Notes: a model not told the origin generated them from the sequence alone. Positions 18,528 through 28,060 are shown, counted from the stretch's first letter. The stretch: 64,000 nucleotides of DNA from Pelagibacterium halotolerans B2 (GCF_000230555.1 NC_016078.1:1-64000), one strand, 5' to 3'. Made by a program: numbers and translations.

Positions 18528-19535
18528 ATGTCCAATAAAACAAAGACTGGCATCGCCGCCCTGGCCGGCGTCGCCCTGACCACCCTTCTGGCCGGTACGG
18601 CCCTTGCCGATCCCGCGCTCGTTTATGACGGCGGCGGCAAGTTCGACGCCTCGTTCAACGAGGCAGCCTATAATGGCGCCGAACTGTTCAAGACGGAAAC
18701 CGGCCAGGATTATCAGGACCTCGAAATCACGGGCGATGCCCAGCGCGAACAGGCGATCCGCCAGTTTGCAGCGCGCGGCAACAACCCCATCGTTCTGCCG
18801 GGCTTTAGCTGGGAAACTGCGTTGCGCGCCGTCGCCCCCGATTTTCCCGACACATCGTTCCTCATCATCGACACCGTCGTTGATGACATCGAAAACGTGC
18901 GCTCTGTGGTCTTCAAGGAGCATGAAGGTTCCTACCTCGTCGGCGCGCTGGCTGCCATGGCCACCGAATCGGGCACTATTGGCTTCATTCCCGCCTTCGA
19001 CTTCTCGCTGCTCCAGGCCTTCGGCTGCGGCTACAAGCAGGGCGCGGCTTATGTGAACCCCGACATTGAAGTCATCGAAACTGCCATCGGCACCGGCTTT
19101 GACGCTTTCAACAACCCCGGCGGTGGCACCGAAGTTGCCCGCAGCCAGATCGATCGTGGCGCGGACGTCATCTATCACGCAGCCGGCGGCGCCGGTGTGG
19201 GTGTGCTTCAGGCCGCGGCCGACGCCGGCGTTCTCGGCATCGGTGTGGACTCAAACCAGAACCATCTCCACCCCGGGCAGGTTCTGACCTCCATGCTCAA
19301 GCGCGTGGACGTTGCGGTCTATAACGCCTTCGAAGATTTCGCCAATGACGAATGGACGAACGACGTCCAGGTTCTCGGTCTTGCCGAAGATGGCGTCGGG
19401 GCAGCCTTCGACGATAACAACGCCGACCTCATCACCGATGAGATGCGCGCAACGGTCGATGACATCACCGCCAAGATCATCTCCGGTGAGATCGTCGTTC
19501 ATGACTATCGCGAAGACGAGTCCTGCCCGGTCTGA
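18528..19535 (+). CDS. BMP-family ABC transporter substrate-binding protein (nucleoside)
   Basis: The 335-residue protein has a Sec signal peptide (KTKTGIAALAGVALTTLLAG...ALA, cleavage near residue 27) and the BMP/PnrA fold motifs ALVYDGGGKFDASFNEAAYNG, LVGALAAMATESGTIGF and GIGVDSNQNHLHPGQVLTS. BMP proteins bind purine or other nucleosides in the periplasm. It starts the nucleoside cluster; an ABC ATPase and two permeases follow. The ribosome binding site AGGGAGC precedes the ATG. The 189 bp upstream (18339-18527) hold no gene and presumably the operon promoter. Confidence 0.95.
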   Translation: MSNKTKTGIAALAGVALTTLLAGTALADPALVYDGGGKFDASFNEAAYNGAELFKTETGQDYQDLEITGDAQREQAIRQFAARGNNPIVLPGFSWETALRAVAPDFPDTSFLIIDTVVDDIENVRSVVFKEHEGSYLVGALAAMATESGTIGFIPAFDFSLLQAFGCGYKQGAAYVNPDIEVIETAIGTGFDAFNNPGGGTEVARSQIDRGADVIYHAAGGAGVGVLQAAADAGVLGIGVDSNQNHLHPGQVLTSMLKRVDVAVYNAFEDFANDEWTNDVQVLGLAEDGVGAAFDDNNADLITDEMRATVDDITAKIISGEIVVHDYREDESCPV

Positions 19536-19564
19536 TAATCCCCCTCTAAGGGAAGGGTCCGAAA

Positions 19565-21157
19565 ATGGACACGCACACCGAAAACGTTCAGCGACCGGCC
19601 CCGGCCGCTGAAACCTCTCTGGCGATCGAACTGAAAAAGATCAACAAGAGCTTCGGACCGGTTCACGCCAACAGGGATATCGACCTGGCGGTCACGCGCG
19701 GCACGGTACACGGCATCGTGGGCGAAAACGGCGCGGGGAAATCGACCTTGATGTCGATTCTCTATGGCTTTTATCATGCCGACAGCGGCGAGATCGTGGT
19801 CAATGGTCGCCCGGTCATCATCCACAATTCCTCCGATGCCCTGGCTCTCGGCATTGGCATGGTTCACCAGCACTTCATGCTGGTCGACAATTTCACGGTC
19901 ATAGAAAACGTCATCCTGGGCGCCGAGGACTCGGCGCTGCTGCGTCCCAGCGTCGAAAAGGCGCGCCGCGAGTTGCAGCGCCTGGCCGACGATTACGGGC
20001 TTAATGTTCCCGTCGATGCGCTGGTCCAGGACCTTTCGGTCGGACAGCAGCAACGGGTGGAAATTCTCAAGGCGCTCTATCGTGGCGCCGATATACTCAT
20101 CCTCGACGAGCCGACCGGCGTGCTCACCCCTGCCGAAGCCGATCACCTGTTCAAGGTGCTCAAGACGCTGCGCGACGAGGGCAAGACCATTATACTGATC
20201 ACCCACAAGCTGCGCGAGATCATGGCCATCACCGATACGGTCTCGGTCATGCGTCAGGGCCAGATGGTGGAATCGCTGGTGACATCGGAAACCAACCCCG
20301 AGCAACTGGCCGAGCTTATGGTGGGCCGCCGCGTTCTGTTGCGTGTCCACAAGGAAGAGGCTCGACCCGGGGATGTGCTGCTCGATGTCAACGACCTTGT
20401 CGTGACCGACGATGCCGGCACCGAGCGCCTCAAGGGCGTGTCGCTTAAAGTGCGGGCCGGCGAAATCCTCGGCGTGGCCGGCGTCGCAGGCAACGGGCAA
20501 TCCGAATTGCTTGAGTGCCTCGCGGGCATGCGCGCGGCGAGATCGGGAACCATTTCCGTCAACGGCCATGATGTCACCGCTGTCAACGAAGACAGCGCCG
20601 CAATGCTGCGCCGCAACGGTCTGGCCCATGTGCCTGAAGACCGCATCCGCATGGGGCTGGTCACTAATTTTTTCGAGTGGGAAAACGCCATTCTCGGCTA
20701 CCACGAAAATTACGGCAACGGCCTGATGCTCGATGTCAAGGCGGCCCGCGCCGAGGCGCAGCGCCATATCGAGAAATTCGACATCCGCCCCGCCAATGCC
20801 GATCTCAAGACCGCCAATTTCTCCGGCGGCAATCAGCAAAAGATTGTCCTGGCCCGTGAGATGGAGCGCGACCCCGACGTTCTGATCGTCGGCCAGCCGA
20901 CCCGCGGCGTCGATATCGGCGCCATCGAGTTTATCCATAACCAGATCATCAAGATGCGCGATGCGGGCAAGGCCATCCTGCTGGTCTCCGTCGAACTCGA
21001 TGAAATCCGCTCGCTGTCCGACCGCATCGTCGTCCTGTTCGATGGCCAGATCGTCGGCGAAGCCGACCCGGCCACCGCCGACGAGGGCGCGCTGGGCCTG
21101 CTTATGGCCGGGGTCAGGGCCGGCGAGAAAGCCAACTCCACCGAGTCGAGCCAATGA
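19565..21157 (+). CDS. Nucleoside ABC transporter, double ATP-binding protein (NupO/YufO type)
   Basis: The 530-residue protein has two ABC domains in tandem. The first has Walker A GENGAGKSTLMSIL near residue 56, signature LSVGQQQRVEI and Walker B DILILDEPTGVL. The second has the degenerate Walker A GVAGNGQSELLECL near residue 312 and signature FSGGNQQKIVLAREM. This layout is that of sugar- and nucleoside-type importers. It lies between the BMP protein and two permeases and its stop overlaps the first permease start by 4 bp. Confidence 0.95.
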   Translation: MDTHTENVQRPAPAAETSLAIELKKINKSFGPVHANRDIDLAVTRGTVHGIVGENGAGKSTLMSILYGFYHADSGEIVVNGRPVIIHNSSDALALGIGMVHQHFMLVDNFTVIENVILGAEDSALLRPSVEKARRELQRLADDYGLNVPVDALVQDLSVGQQQRVEILKALYRGADILILDEPTGVLTPAEADHLFKVLKTLRDEGKTIILITHKLREIMAITDTVSVMRQGQMVESLVTSETNPEQLAELMVGRRVLLRVHKEEARPGDVLLDVNDLVVTDDAGTERLKGVSLKVRAGEILGVAGVAGNGQSELLECLAGMRAARSGTISVNGHDVTAVNEDSAAMLRRNGLAHVPEDRIRMGLVTNFFEWENAILGYHENYGNGLMLDVKAARAEAQRHIEKFDIRPANADLKTANFSGGNQQKIVLAREMERDPDVLIVGQPTRGVDIGAIEFIHNQIIKMRDAGKAILLVSVELDEIRSLSDRIVVLFDGQIVGEADPATADEGALGLLMAGVRAGEKANSTESSQ

Positions 21158-22275
21158 GTGCGTCCATGCCCTTGCCCCGCTGGGTCGATATCATCCTTCT
21201 GCCGGTACTCAACGTCACTTTGGCCTTCATCATTGGTGGCATCGTCGTCCTGATCGTCGGCGAAAACCCCATCGAAGCCGTGCGCATCATGCTCTATGGC
21301 GCTTTCGGTTATGGCTACGGCTTCGGCTTCACGCTTTATTACACCACCAATTTCATCTTTGCCGGTCTTGCCGTCGCGGTCGCTTTCCATGGCGGGCTGT
21401 TCAATATTGGCGGCGAGGGGCAGGCCTATGTCGGCGGGCTCGGCGCCATTCTGGTTGCGTTGGCCGTCGGCGGTCTGCATTGGGCGTTTGCTCTGCCGCT
21501 CATCATGATCGCCTCGGCGTTTTTCGCCGGTGCATGGGCCTTTATTCCCGGCTATCTGCAGGCCAAGCGCGGCAGCCACGTGGTTATCACCACCATCATG
21601 ATGAACTTCATCGCCACCTCGATGATGAGCTACATCATCTCGCGCATTCTAAAGCCCGAAAACATCAATTCCGACGAGAGCGCCCGCATTGCCGACGTGA
21701 CCCGGGTTCCGTTCCTGTCCGAATGGATACCGCTGCTGCGCAACACGCCGGTCAACATCTCGTTCATTCTCGCCATTCTGGCCCTTGTCGGCGTTTATGT
21801 CCTGATCTGGCACACCAAATTCGGCTACGCGCTGCGCACAATGGGCCATAACGGTACCGCCGCGCGCTATGCCGGCATGTCCAATGCCAAGCTCATTATG
21901 GCCACCATGGCCATTTCCGGCGCGCTGGTCGGAATGGTCGCCGTCAATGACACCGCCGGGGCCCATGGCCGCCTGATCCTGGGCTATGTCGCGGGCACCG
22001 GCTTTGTCGGTATCGCCGTGGCCTTCATGGGCAAGGCTCACCCCATCGGTGTGGGACTCTCCGCCCTGCTGTTCGGCGTGCTCTATCAGGGCGGCCAGGA
22101 GCTGGCCTTTACAATGCCCGCCATCACGCGCGAGATGATCGTCACCATCCAGGCGCTCGTGATCCTGTTTACCGGCGCCATGAGCAACATGCTCCGCCGC
22201 CCGGTCGAATTTGCCTTTCTCGCCGCACGGCACCGACAAGAGCCCGACCCGGTGGCTCAAGAGAAGGGGGCATAG
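21154..22275 (+). CDS. Nucleoside ABC transporter permease 1 (NupP/YufP type)
   Basis: The 373-residue polytopic protein has about nine hydrophobic segments and the BPD_transp_2 family hallmarks FHGGLFNIGGEGQAYVGGLG and YALRTMGHNGTAARYAGMS. It forms one half of the membrane channel. The start overlaps the ATPase gene and the next permease follows after 3 bp. Confidence 0.95.
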   Translation: MSASMPLPRWVDIILLPVLNVTLAFIIGGIVVLIVGENPIEAVRIMLYGAFGYGYGFGFTLYYTTNFIFAGLAVAVAFHGGLFNIGGEGQAYVGGLGAILVALAVGGLHWAFALPLIMIASAFFAGAWAFIPGYLQAKRGSHVVITTIMMNFIATSMMSYIISRILKPENINSDESARIADVTRVPFLSEWIPLLRNTPVNISFILAILALVGVYVLIWHTKFGYALRTMGHNGTAARYAGMSNAKLIMATMAISGALVGMVAVNDTAGAHGRLILGYVAGTGFVGIAVAFMGKAHPIGVGLSALLFGVLYQGGQELAFTMPAITREMIVTIQALVILFTGAMSNMLRRPVEFAFLAARHRQEPDPVAQEKGA

Positions 22276-22278
22276 GCG

Positions 22279-23241
22279 ATGGAAGACATCATCTCCATTC
22301 TCATCACCACCGTCCGCGTTTCGACCCCGCTGATCCTTGCCTGCCTCGCCGGCCTTTATTCCGAGCGCGCCGGCATCGTCGATATCGGGCTGGAGGGCAA
22401 GCTGCTCGGCTCGGCCTTCGGCGCCGCCGTCGTAGCCTCGGTCACCGGCAATGTCTGGCTTGGCCTGCTCGCCGGCATCGGCGTGTCGCTGATGTTTTCG
22501 GCTGTACACGGCCTCGCCTCGATCAATTTCCGCGGCAACCAGATCATTTCCGGCGTGGCGCTGAATTTCCTCGCCTCGGGCCTGACGGTTTTTCTCGGCG
22601 CCGCATGGTTCGGCCGCGGCGGCAACACGCCCGCCCTGTCCGGCGGTGCGCGCTTTTACGGTATTGAACTGCCGTTCGCGGGCGAACTGGCTGGCGTCCC
22701 CATCCTCGGCCCCATCTATTCGGGGCTGTTATCGGGCCATACAATCCTCACCTACCTCGCCTTTCTGGCCGTCCCTCTCACCGCATGGGTACTCTGGCGC
22801 ACCCGCTTCGGCCTGCGCCTGCGCGCTGTAGGCGAAAACCCCAAGGCGCTCGACACCGCCGGCATGTCGGTGACAGTTCTGCGTTACAAGGCACTTGCGA
22901 TAACCGCCGTCCTGGTCGGCATGGGCGGCGCTTATCTCTCGACCGCTCAGGCCGCGAGCTTTTCGCGTGAAATGAGCTCGGGCCGCGGCTATATCGCGCT
23001 TGCCGCGCTGATCTTTGCCAAATGGAAGCCTTATCCCGCGCTCGGCGCCTGCCTGTTGTTCGGCTTTCTCGAAGCCATGCAGTACCGTCTGCAGGGCGTC
23101 GATCTCCCCCTGATCGGCCCTGTGCCCACACAGGCCATGCAGGCGCTGCCCTATATCCTGACCATCCTGCTGCTCGCCGGCTTTGTCGGACGCGCCATCG
23201 CGCCCAAGGCTTCGGGCCAGCCCTACGTCAAGGAGAGGTGA
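22279..23241 (+). CDS. Nucleoside ABC transporter permease 2 (NupQ/YufQ type)
   Basis: The 320-residue polytopic protein carries the family segments SERAGIVDIGLEGKLLGSAF and LRAVGENPKALDTAGMSV. With the preceding permease it should form the heterodimeric channel of the importer. Its stop overlaps the ATG of the cytidine deaminase gene (TGATG). Confidence 0.95.
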   Translation: MEDIISILITTVRVSTPLILACLAGLYSERAGIVDIGLEGKLLGSAFGAAVVASVTGNVWLGLLAGIGVSLMFSAVHGLASINFRGNQIISGVALNFLASGLTVFLGAAWFGRGGNTPALSGGARFYGIELPFAGELAGVPILGPIYSGLLSGHTILTYLAFLAVPLTAWVLWRTRFGLRLRAVGENPKALDTAGMSVTVLRYKALAITAVLVGMGGAYLSTAQAASFSREMSSGRGYIALAALIFAKWKPYPALGACLLFGFLEAMQYRLQGVDLPLIGPVPTQAMQALPYILTILLLAGFVGRAIAPKASGQPYVKER

Positions 23242-23623
23242 TGGCAACGCTCTCCCCCGAGGACAAAGCTCTTTTCACCGCCGCAGAAACCGTCCGCGCC
23301 CGCGCCTACGCGCCCTATTCGGGCTTCCATGTCGGCGCAGCGATCCTGGCCGATGACGGAAAGATCTATTCGGGCTGCAATGTCGAAAACGCCGCCTACC
23401 CCGTGGGCAATTGCGCCGAACCCTCGGCCATTGCCGCCATGCTGGCCGGCGGCGGCAAGCGCATCGAAAAGATCTTCGTGACGGGCCCCGGCACAACCCC
23501 CGTTACCCCCTGCGGCGGCGGCCGCCCCCGGTCATCTGCCTCGGGGTCGAAGGAGAACCGCTCCATACGACGCTGGGTGAACTCCTGCCGCACTCTTTCG
23601 GCCCGGAGTTTCTGGGCCGCTAG
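23241..23623 (+). pseudogene. cdd: Cytidine deaminase gene, disrupted by an internal deletion
   Basis: From ATG 23241 the protein is a normal CDA: YAPYSGFHVGAAIL, GCNVENAAYPVGNCAEPSA with the catalytic Glu and first zinc Cys, and then PCGG. The next zinc Cys (PCGGC in the family) is lost and the frame changes. The expected C-terminus (ICLGVEGEPLHTTLGELLPH, ending FGPEFLGR, stop at 23621-23623) lies in another frame. Compared with typical CDAs about 30 nt are missing at 23514-23528, at the 10-bp palindrome GGCGGCCGCC. Read straight through, the frame ends at 23681 with unrelated residues. Either the gene is inactive or the assembly collapsed at the hairpin. Confidence 0.8.
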
Positions 23624-23683
23624 CTCTGGGCATCGGATGGGGAGGTCCACCGGAGCAAATGCGAAAACCATAAGGCACTGACA

Positions 23684-24478
23684 ATGGCCAAGGCACTAAA
23701 GACCATCCGCAATCTGGCGGGCGATACCCCCATCGATGCCGCGCTGATCCTGGGCTCGGGCCTTTCGGACATCGGCGACCTGCTGACCGACAAGGTTACG
23801 ATCCCCTTCGCCGATCTCAAGGGCTTTCCCCAGGGCGGCGTTTCCGGCCATGGCAAGGACCTGCTCATTGGCCAGATGGGCAGCAAGCGCCTCGCCATCC
23901 TCACCGGTCGCCAGCATTATTACGAGCACGGCGACCCCGCCGCCATGCGCCCGGCGCTTCAAACCCTTGCCGAGCTGGGCGCCAAAACCCTCCTGCTCAC
24001 CAATTCCGCCGGCTCGCTCGATCGCGACGTTCCGCCCGGCAATCTGATGCTGATCGCCGACCACATCAATTACGCCGGCATCAATCCGCTGATTGGCGAG
24101 GAAACCGACGCCCGCTTCGTCAACATGGTCGATGCCTACGACCCCGAGTTGCGCGCCACGACCCACGCGGCGGCCGCCCGCCTCGAAATCGCGCTCAAGG
24201 AGGGCATCTATATGTGGTATTCTGGCCCCAGTTTCGAAACGCCGGCCGAAATCCGCATGGCCCAGACACTCGGCGCCAACGCGGTGGGCATGTCCACGGT
24301 CCCCGAAGTGATCCTGGCGCGGTTCATGGGCCTGAAAGTCTGGGCCTGTTCCTCGATCACCAATATGGGCGCCGGCATGGCCCAGGAGGTCATCTCGCAC
24401 ACCCAGACCAAGGACGTGGCGAAATACGGGGCCGAGAAATTGAAGCGCCTCATCCCGGCGCTGATGGAGGAGATATGA
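23684..24478 (+). CDS. Purine-nucleoside phosphorylase (trimeric type)
   Basis: The 264-residue protein has the PNP family-2 motifs: ALILGSGLSDIGDL (phosphate loop), FPQGGVSGHGKDL, LTGRQHYYEHGD, LLTNSAGSLDRDVPPGNLM, YSGPSFETPAEIRM and VGMSTVPEVILARFMGL. It splits purine nucleosides with phosphate into base and (deoxy)ribose-1-phosphate. Its stop overlaps the deoC start (ATGA). It supplies DeoB with pentose-1-phosphate. Confidence 0.95.
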   Translation: MAKALKTIRNLAGDTPIDAALILGSGLSDIGDLLTDKVTIPFADLKGFPQGGVSGHGKDLLIGQMGSKRLAILTGRQHYYEHGDPAAMRPALQTLAELGAKTLLLTNSAGSLDRDVPPGNLMLIADHINYAGINPLIGEETDARFVNMVDAYDPELRATTHAAAARLEIALKEGIYMWYSGPSFETPAEIRMAQTLGANAVGMSTVPEVILARFMGLKVWACSSITNMGAGMAQEVISHTQTKDVAKYGAEKLKRLIPALMEEI

Positions 24479-25464
24479 GTCTCAAGATCGTCGACAGCCA
24501 AAGCCACGCCACCAGCCACAAGCGTAATCCGGGCTTCCCGCTCGATCTCGATTGGGTCGAGCGCGTGCGCATGAACCGCTCGGCGCTCGAACGCCGCGCC
24601 GGAACCATCGGCGCCCGCCGCTCCGTCAAGAAGGACCACCAGCTCGCCTGGCTTTTGAAAGCCGTCTCACTGATGGATCTGACGACGCTCAATTCCGACG
24701 ACACGCCGGGCCGGGTAGAACGTCTGTGCGCCAAGGCCCGAAACCCCATCCGCGCCGATCTCATCGAAGCCATGGGCGTCAAGAAGCTCGGCATCACCCC
24801 GGCCGCCGTCTGCGTGTACCACAATTTCGTTGCAACCGCCGTCAAGGCACTCGAGGGCACCAACATCCCGGTCGCCGCGGTTTCCACGGCATTCCCGCAC
24901 GGCCTCACGCCGCTTAAAATCCGCCTCGCGGAAATCGAGGCCTCGGTCGAGGACGGAGCGCGCGAAATCGATATCGTCATAGAGCGCGGCATGGTGCTGA
25001 GCGGTGATTGGCAGGGGCTTTACGATCAGGTTCGCGCTATGCGCGCCGCCTGTGGCGAAGCCCACATCAAGACCATCCTGGGAACTGGCGAGTTGGCAAC
25101 GCTGACCAATGTCGCCAAGGCTTCGCTGGTCTGCATGCTGGCCGGCGCCGATTTCATCAAAACCTCGACCGGTAAGGAAAAGACCAACGCGACCCTGCCC
25201 ACCTCTCTGGCCATGGTCCGCATGATCCGCTGGTTCCATGAACAGACCGGCATTGAGATCGGCTACAAGCCGGCCGGCGGCATTTCAAAAGCCAAGGACG
25301 CGCTGACCTACATGGCGCTGATGCGCGAGGAACTGGGCCGCACCTGGCTCGAACCGCACCTGTTCCGCTTCGGCGCCTCCTCGCTTTTGACCGATATCGA
25401 ACGCCAGATCGAACACGGCATCACCGGCCACTACGCCGCCGATTACCGCTTCGCGATGGCCTGA
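24475..25464 (+). CDS. deoC: Deoxyribose-phosphate aldolase
   Basis: From ATG 24475 the protein is 329 residues, the longer form common in alphaproteobacteria. The Schiff-base Lys lies in GADFIKTSTGKEKTNATL, with the second conserved Lys in IGYKPAGGISKAKDAL. It cleaves 2-deoxyribose-5-phosphate to glyceraldehyde-3-phosphate and acetaldehyde. The ALDH gene just downstream is well placed to remove the acetaldehyde. Confidence 0.96.
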   Translation: MSLKIVDSQSHATSHKRNPGFPLDLDWVERVRMNRSALERRAGTIGARRSVKKDHQLAWLLKAVSLMDLTTLNSDDTPGRVERLCAKARNPIRADLIEAMGVKKLGITPAAVCVYHNFVATAVKALEGTNIPVAAVSTAFPHGLTPLKIRLAEIEASVEDGAREIDIVIERGMVLSGDWQGLYDQVRAMRAACGEAHIKTILGTGELATLTNVAKASLVCMLAGADFIKTSTGKEKTNATLPTSLAMVRMIRWFHEQTGIEIGYKPAGGISKAKDALTYMALMREELGRTWLEPHLFRFGASSLLTDIERQIEHGITGHYAADYRFAMA

Positions 25465-25493
25465 GCGCCATGGCTCCCTGCGCTTCACCCATC

Positions 25494-25530
25494 CCCGCTG
25501 TCACCCCCGGATTTATTCCCGGGGTCCAGT
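25494..25530. repeat. Short intergenic palindrome (CCCCGG...CCGGGG type)
   Basis: GTCACCCCCGGATTTATTCC followed by CGGGGTCCAG forms a CCCCGG / CCGGGG hairpin in the deoC-ALDH gap. A related sequence (GTCATTCCGGGGTTTATCCC then CGAAATCCAG) lies at 28031-28060 in the next gap. This type of short palindrome is common between genes of alphaproteobacteria. Confidence 0.6.
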
Positions 25531-25617
25531 GTGCGTTTCTCCAGACACCGGCCCCTTGAGTGGTCCGGTCTGGGATAACACGCCGAGTTTAGGGGCTCCA
25601 AAGCCCGGAGAAAGAAA

Positions 25618-27987
25618 ATGAGTACTGTGGCGGAAATTTTTGAAACCCTCGAATACGGCGCGGCTCCCGAAGCGCCCGGCCCGGCCCTCGATTGGCTGGC
25701 CGCGCACGGCAGAAAGTTCGGCCATTTCATCGATGGCGATTTCACCAGGCCGGGCAAAACTTTCGCCTCGACCAATCCGGCCAATGGCGAAAAGCTGGCC
25801 GACATTTCCGAAGCCGGCAAAGCCGATGTCGATAAGGCCGTCAAAGCGGCCCGCGCCGCGTTCCCCGGCTGGTCGCAACTGAGCGGCTTTGAGCGCGCCA
25901 AATATCTCTATGCCATCGCGCGCCAGATTCAGAAGGAAAGCCGGCTGTTTGCGGTTCTCGAAACCCTCGACAATGGCAAGCCGATTCGCGAGACCCGTGA
26001 TATCGATATTCCGCTCGTCGCCCGGCATTTCTATCATCACGCCGGCTGGGCTCAGCATCTTTCCAAATCCTTCTCCGACCATGTGCCCTATGGCGTTTGC
26101 GGTCAGATCATTCCGTGGAATTTCCCGCTGCTGATGCTGGCCTGGAAGATCGCCCCGGCCCTCGCGGCGGGCAACACGGTTGTCCTCAAACCCGCCGAAT
26201 TCACATCGCTGACCGCGTTGCTGTTCGCCGAAATCTGCGCTCGCATCGGCCTTCCCAAGGGTGTCGTCAATATCGTCACCGGCGCGGGTGAAACCGGCGA
26301 GGCCATTGTCACCCACCCCGATATCGACAAAATCGCCTTCACCGGCTCCACCGAAGTGGGCAAGATCATCCGCCGCGCCACGGCGGGCTCGGGCAAGGGC
26401 CTCTCGCTTGAACTGGGCGGCAAGTCGCCCTTCGTCGTGTTCGAGGATGCCGATCTCGACAGCGCCGTCGAAGGGCTGGTCGATGCCATCTGGTTCAACC
26501 AGGGGCAGGTGTGCTGCGCGGGGTCGCGCCTTCTGGTCCAGGAAAGTATCGAAGCCGCCTTTATCGCCAAGATCAAGCAGCGCATGAAAACCCTGCGCGT
26601 CGGCGATCCGCTGGATAAATCCATCGATATCGGCGCGCTGGTTGCCCCCGTGCAGGTCGAACGGGTTCTCGATCTTTTGAAGGCCGGCAGGGCCGAGGGT
26701 GGCGAGTTCTATTCGCCCGATGGCGATATGCCCCAAAAAGGGTGCTATGTCCGCCCAACGCTGGTCACCGGCATTTCTCCGGCCCATACGCTGGCGTCCG
26801 AAGAAATCTTCGGCCCCGTCCTCGTCGCCATGAGCTTCCGCACCCCCGAGGAGGCGGTGGCGCTGGCCAACAACACCAAATACGGTCTCGCCGCTTCGGT
26901 CTGGACCGAAAACATCAATCTCGCCCTCGATATCGCCCCCCAGATCAAGGCCGGCGTCGTGTGGATCAATTCCACCAATCAGTTCGACGCGGCGGTTGGC
27001 TTTGGCGGCTATCGCGAATCAGGTTTCGGTCGTGAAGGGGGCAGGGAAGGCATGGCCGCCTACCTCAAGCCCGCCTGGGAGAAAAAGCTCAAAGCCGCCC
27101 CCGATCTCAAGTTGCCCACCCCTGCAGATGCGAGCGAAACGACCGGCATCGACCGCACGGCAAAGCTCTATATCGGCGGCAAGCAGGCGCGCCCCGATTC
27201 AGGCTATGCGAGGCCCGTCCTGTCGGCCGACGGCAAGCATCTGGGCGAAGTGGGAGAGGGCAACCGCAAGGACATCCGCAACGCTGTCGAAGCGGCGCGC
27301 GCCGCCTTGGGCTGGAGCAATGCCACGGCCCATAACCGCGCCCAGATACTCTATTATCTCGGGGAAAATCTCGACTATCGCAAAACCGAATTTGCCGATC
27401 GCATCCGGTCGATGACCGGCGCCTCGGCCAATGCGGCGCGGCGCGAGGTCGATCTTTCGGTCGAGCGGCTGTTTGCCTTTGCCGGCTGGGCCGACAAGTT
27501 CGATGGTGCCGTGCACAATCCGCCCGCCCGCATGATGGCGGTGGCGATGGTCGAACCGGTTGGCGTTATCGGCATCGCCGCCCCGCTCGAAAGCGCTCTG
27601 CTCGGTGCCGTTTCCCTACTCGCCCCGGCCATCGCCATGGGCAACACCACGGTCTTGATCCCCTCGTCGGCCTATCCGTTGGCCGTCACCGATTTCTATC
27701 AGGTGCTCGAAACCTCTGATGTTCCCTCCGGTGTCGTCAACATCGTCACCGGCGATGCGAAATCGCTGGCCACAACCCTGGCCGAACACGATGGCGTGGA
27801 CGGCATCTGGTTCGCCGGTTCTCTGGCGGACTCCACCGAAATCGAAAAGCTCTCTGCTGGCAACGTCAAGCAAAGCTGGACCACGCGCGGACTGGCCTTC
27901 GATTGGGCCGACCCGGCACTGGAGGGCGATTACCTCCTAGGCAAAGCCACCCAGATCAAAAATGTCTGGGTGCCGTACGGAGCCTGA
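25618..27987 (+). CDS. Two-domain aldehyde dehydrogenase (tandem ALDH)
   Basis: At 789 residues this is about 1.6 times a normal ALDH. Residues 1-490 form a complete ALDH: IPWNFPLLMLAWKIAPALAAG, FTGSTEVGKII, catalytic Glu in LELGGKSPFVVF and catalytic Cys in GQVCCAGSRLLVQ. Residues 510-789 form a second, shorter ALDH-like domain (KLYIGGKQARPDSGYARPV, VGVIGIAAPLESALLGAVSL) without the Glu/Cys catalytic pair, so it is probably structural. Its position after deoC suggests oxidation of acetaldehyde to acetate in deoxynucleoside catabolism (inference). Confidence 0.93.
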   Translation: MSTVAEIFETLEYGAAPEAPGPALDWLAAHGRKFGHFIDGDFTRPGKTFASTNPANGEKLADISEAGKADVDKAVKAARAAFPGWSQLSGFERAKYLYAIARQIQKESRLFAVLETLDNGKPIRETRDIDIPLVARHFYHHAGWAQHLSKSFSDHVPYGVCGQIIPWNFPLLMLAWKIAPALAAGNTVVLKPAEFTSLTALLFAEICARIGLPKGVVNIVTGAGETGEAIVTHPDIDKIAFTGSTEVGKIIRRATAGSGKGLSLELGGKSPFVVFEDADLDSAVEGLVDAIWFNQGQVCCAGSRLLVQESIEAAFIAKIKQRMKTLRVGDPLDKSIDIGALVAPVQVERVLDLLKAGRAEGGEFYSPDGDMPQKGCYVRPTLVTGISPAHTLASEEIFGPVLVAMSFRTPEEAVALANNTKYGLAASVWTENINLALDIAPQIKAGVVWINSTNQFDAAVGFGGYRESGFGREGGREGMAAYLKPAWEKKLKAAPDLKLPTPADASETTGIDRTAKLYIGGKQARPDSGYARPVLSADGKHLGEVGEGNRKDIRNAVEAARAALGWSNATAHNRAQILYYLGENLDYRKTEFADRIRSMTGASANAARREVDLSVERLFAFAGWADKFDGAVHNPPARMMAVAMVEPVGVIGIAAPLESALLGAVSLLAPAIAMGNTTVLIPSSAYPLAVTDFYQVLETSDVPSGVVNIVTGDAKSLATTLAEHDGVDGIWFAGSLADSTEIEKLSAGNVKQSWTTRGLAFDWADPALEGDYLLGKATQIKNVWVPYGA

Positions 27988-28030
27988 TACCAAAAGGGCA
28001 ATTTGACGACGCCCTCTCCATATCCCCAAC

Positions 28031-28060
28031 TGTCATTCCGGGGTTTATCCCCGAAATCCA
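28031..28060. repeat. Short intergenic palindrome, second copy
   Basis: TCCGGGGTTTATCCCCGAAA forms an imperfect CGGGG / CCCCG hairpin in the gap between the ALDH and the small unknown gene, and is related to the one at 25494-25530. Confidence 0.5.

Noticed and set aside
19505..21154. A 549-residue minus-strand frame opposite the nucleoside ABC ATPase
   Set aside because: It is antisense to a protein with two complete ABC domains; composition is that of a shadow frame.
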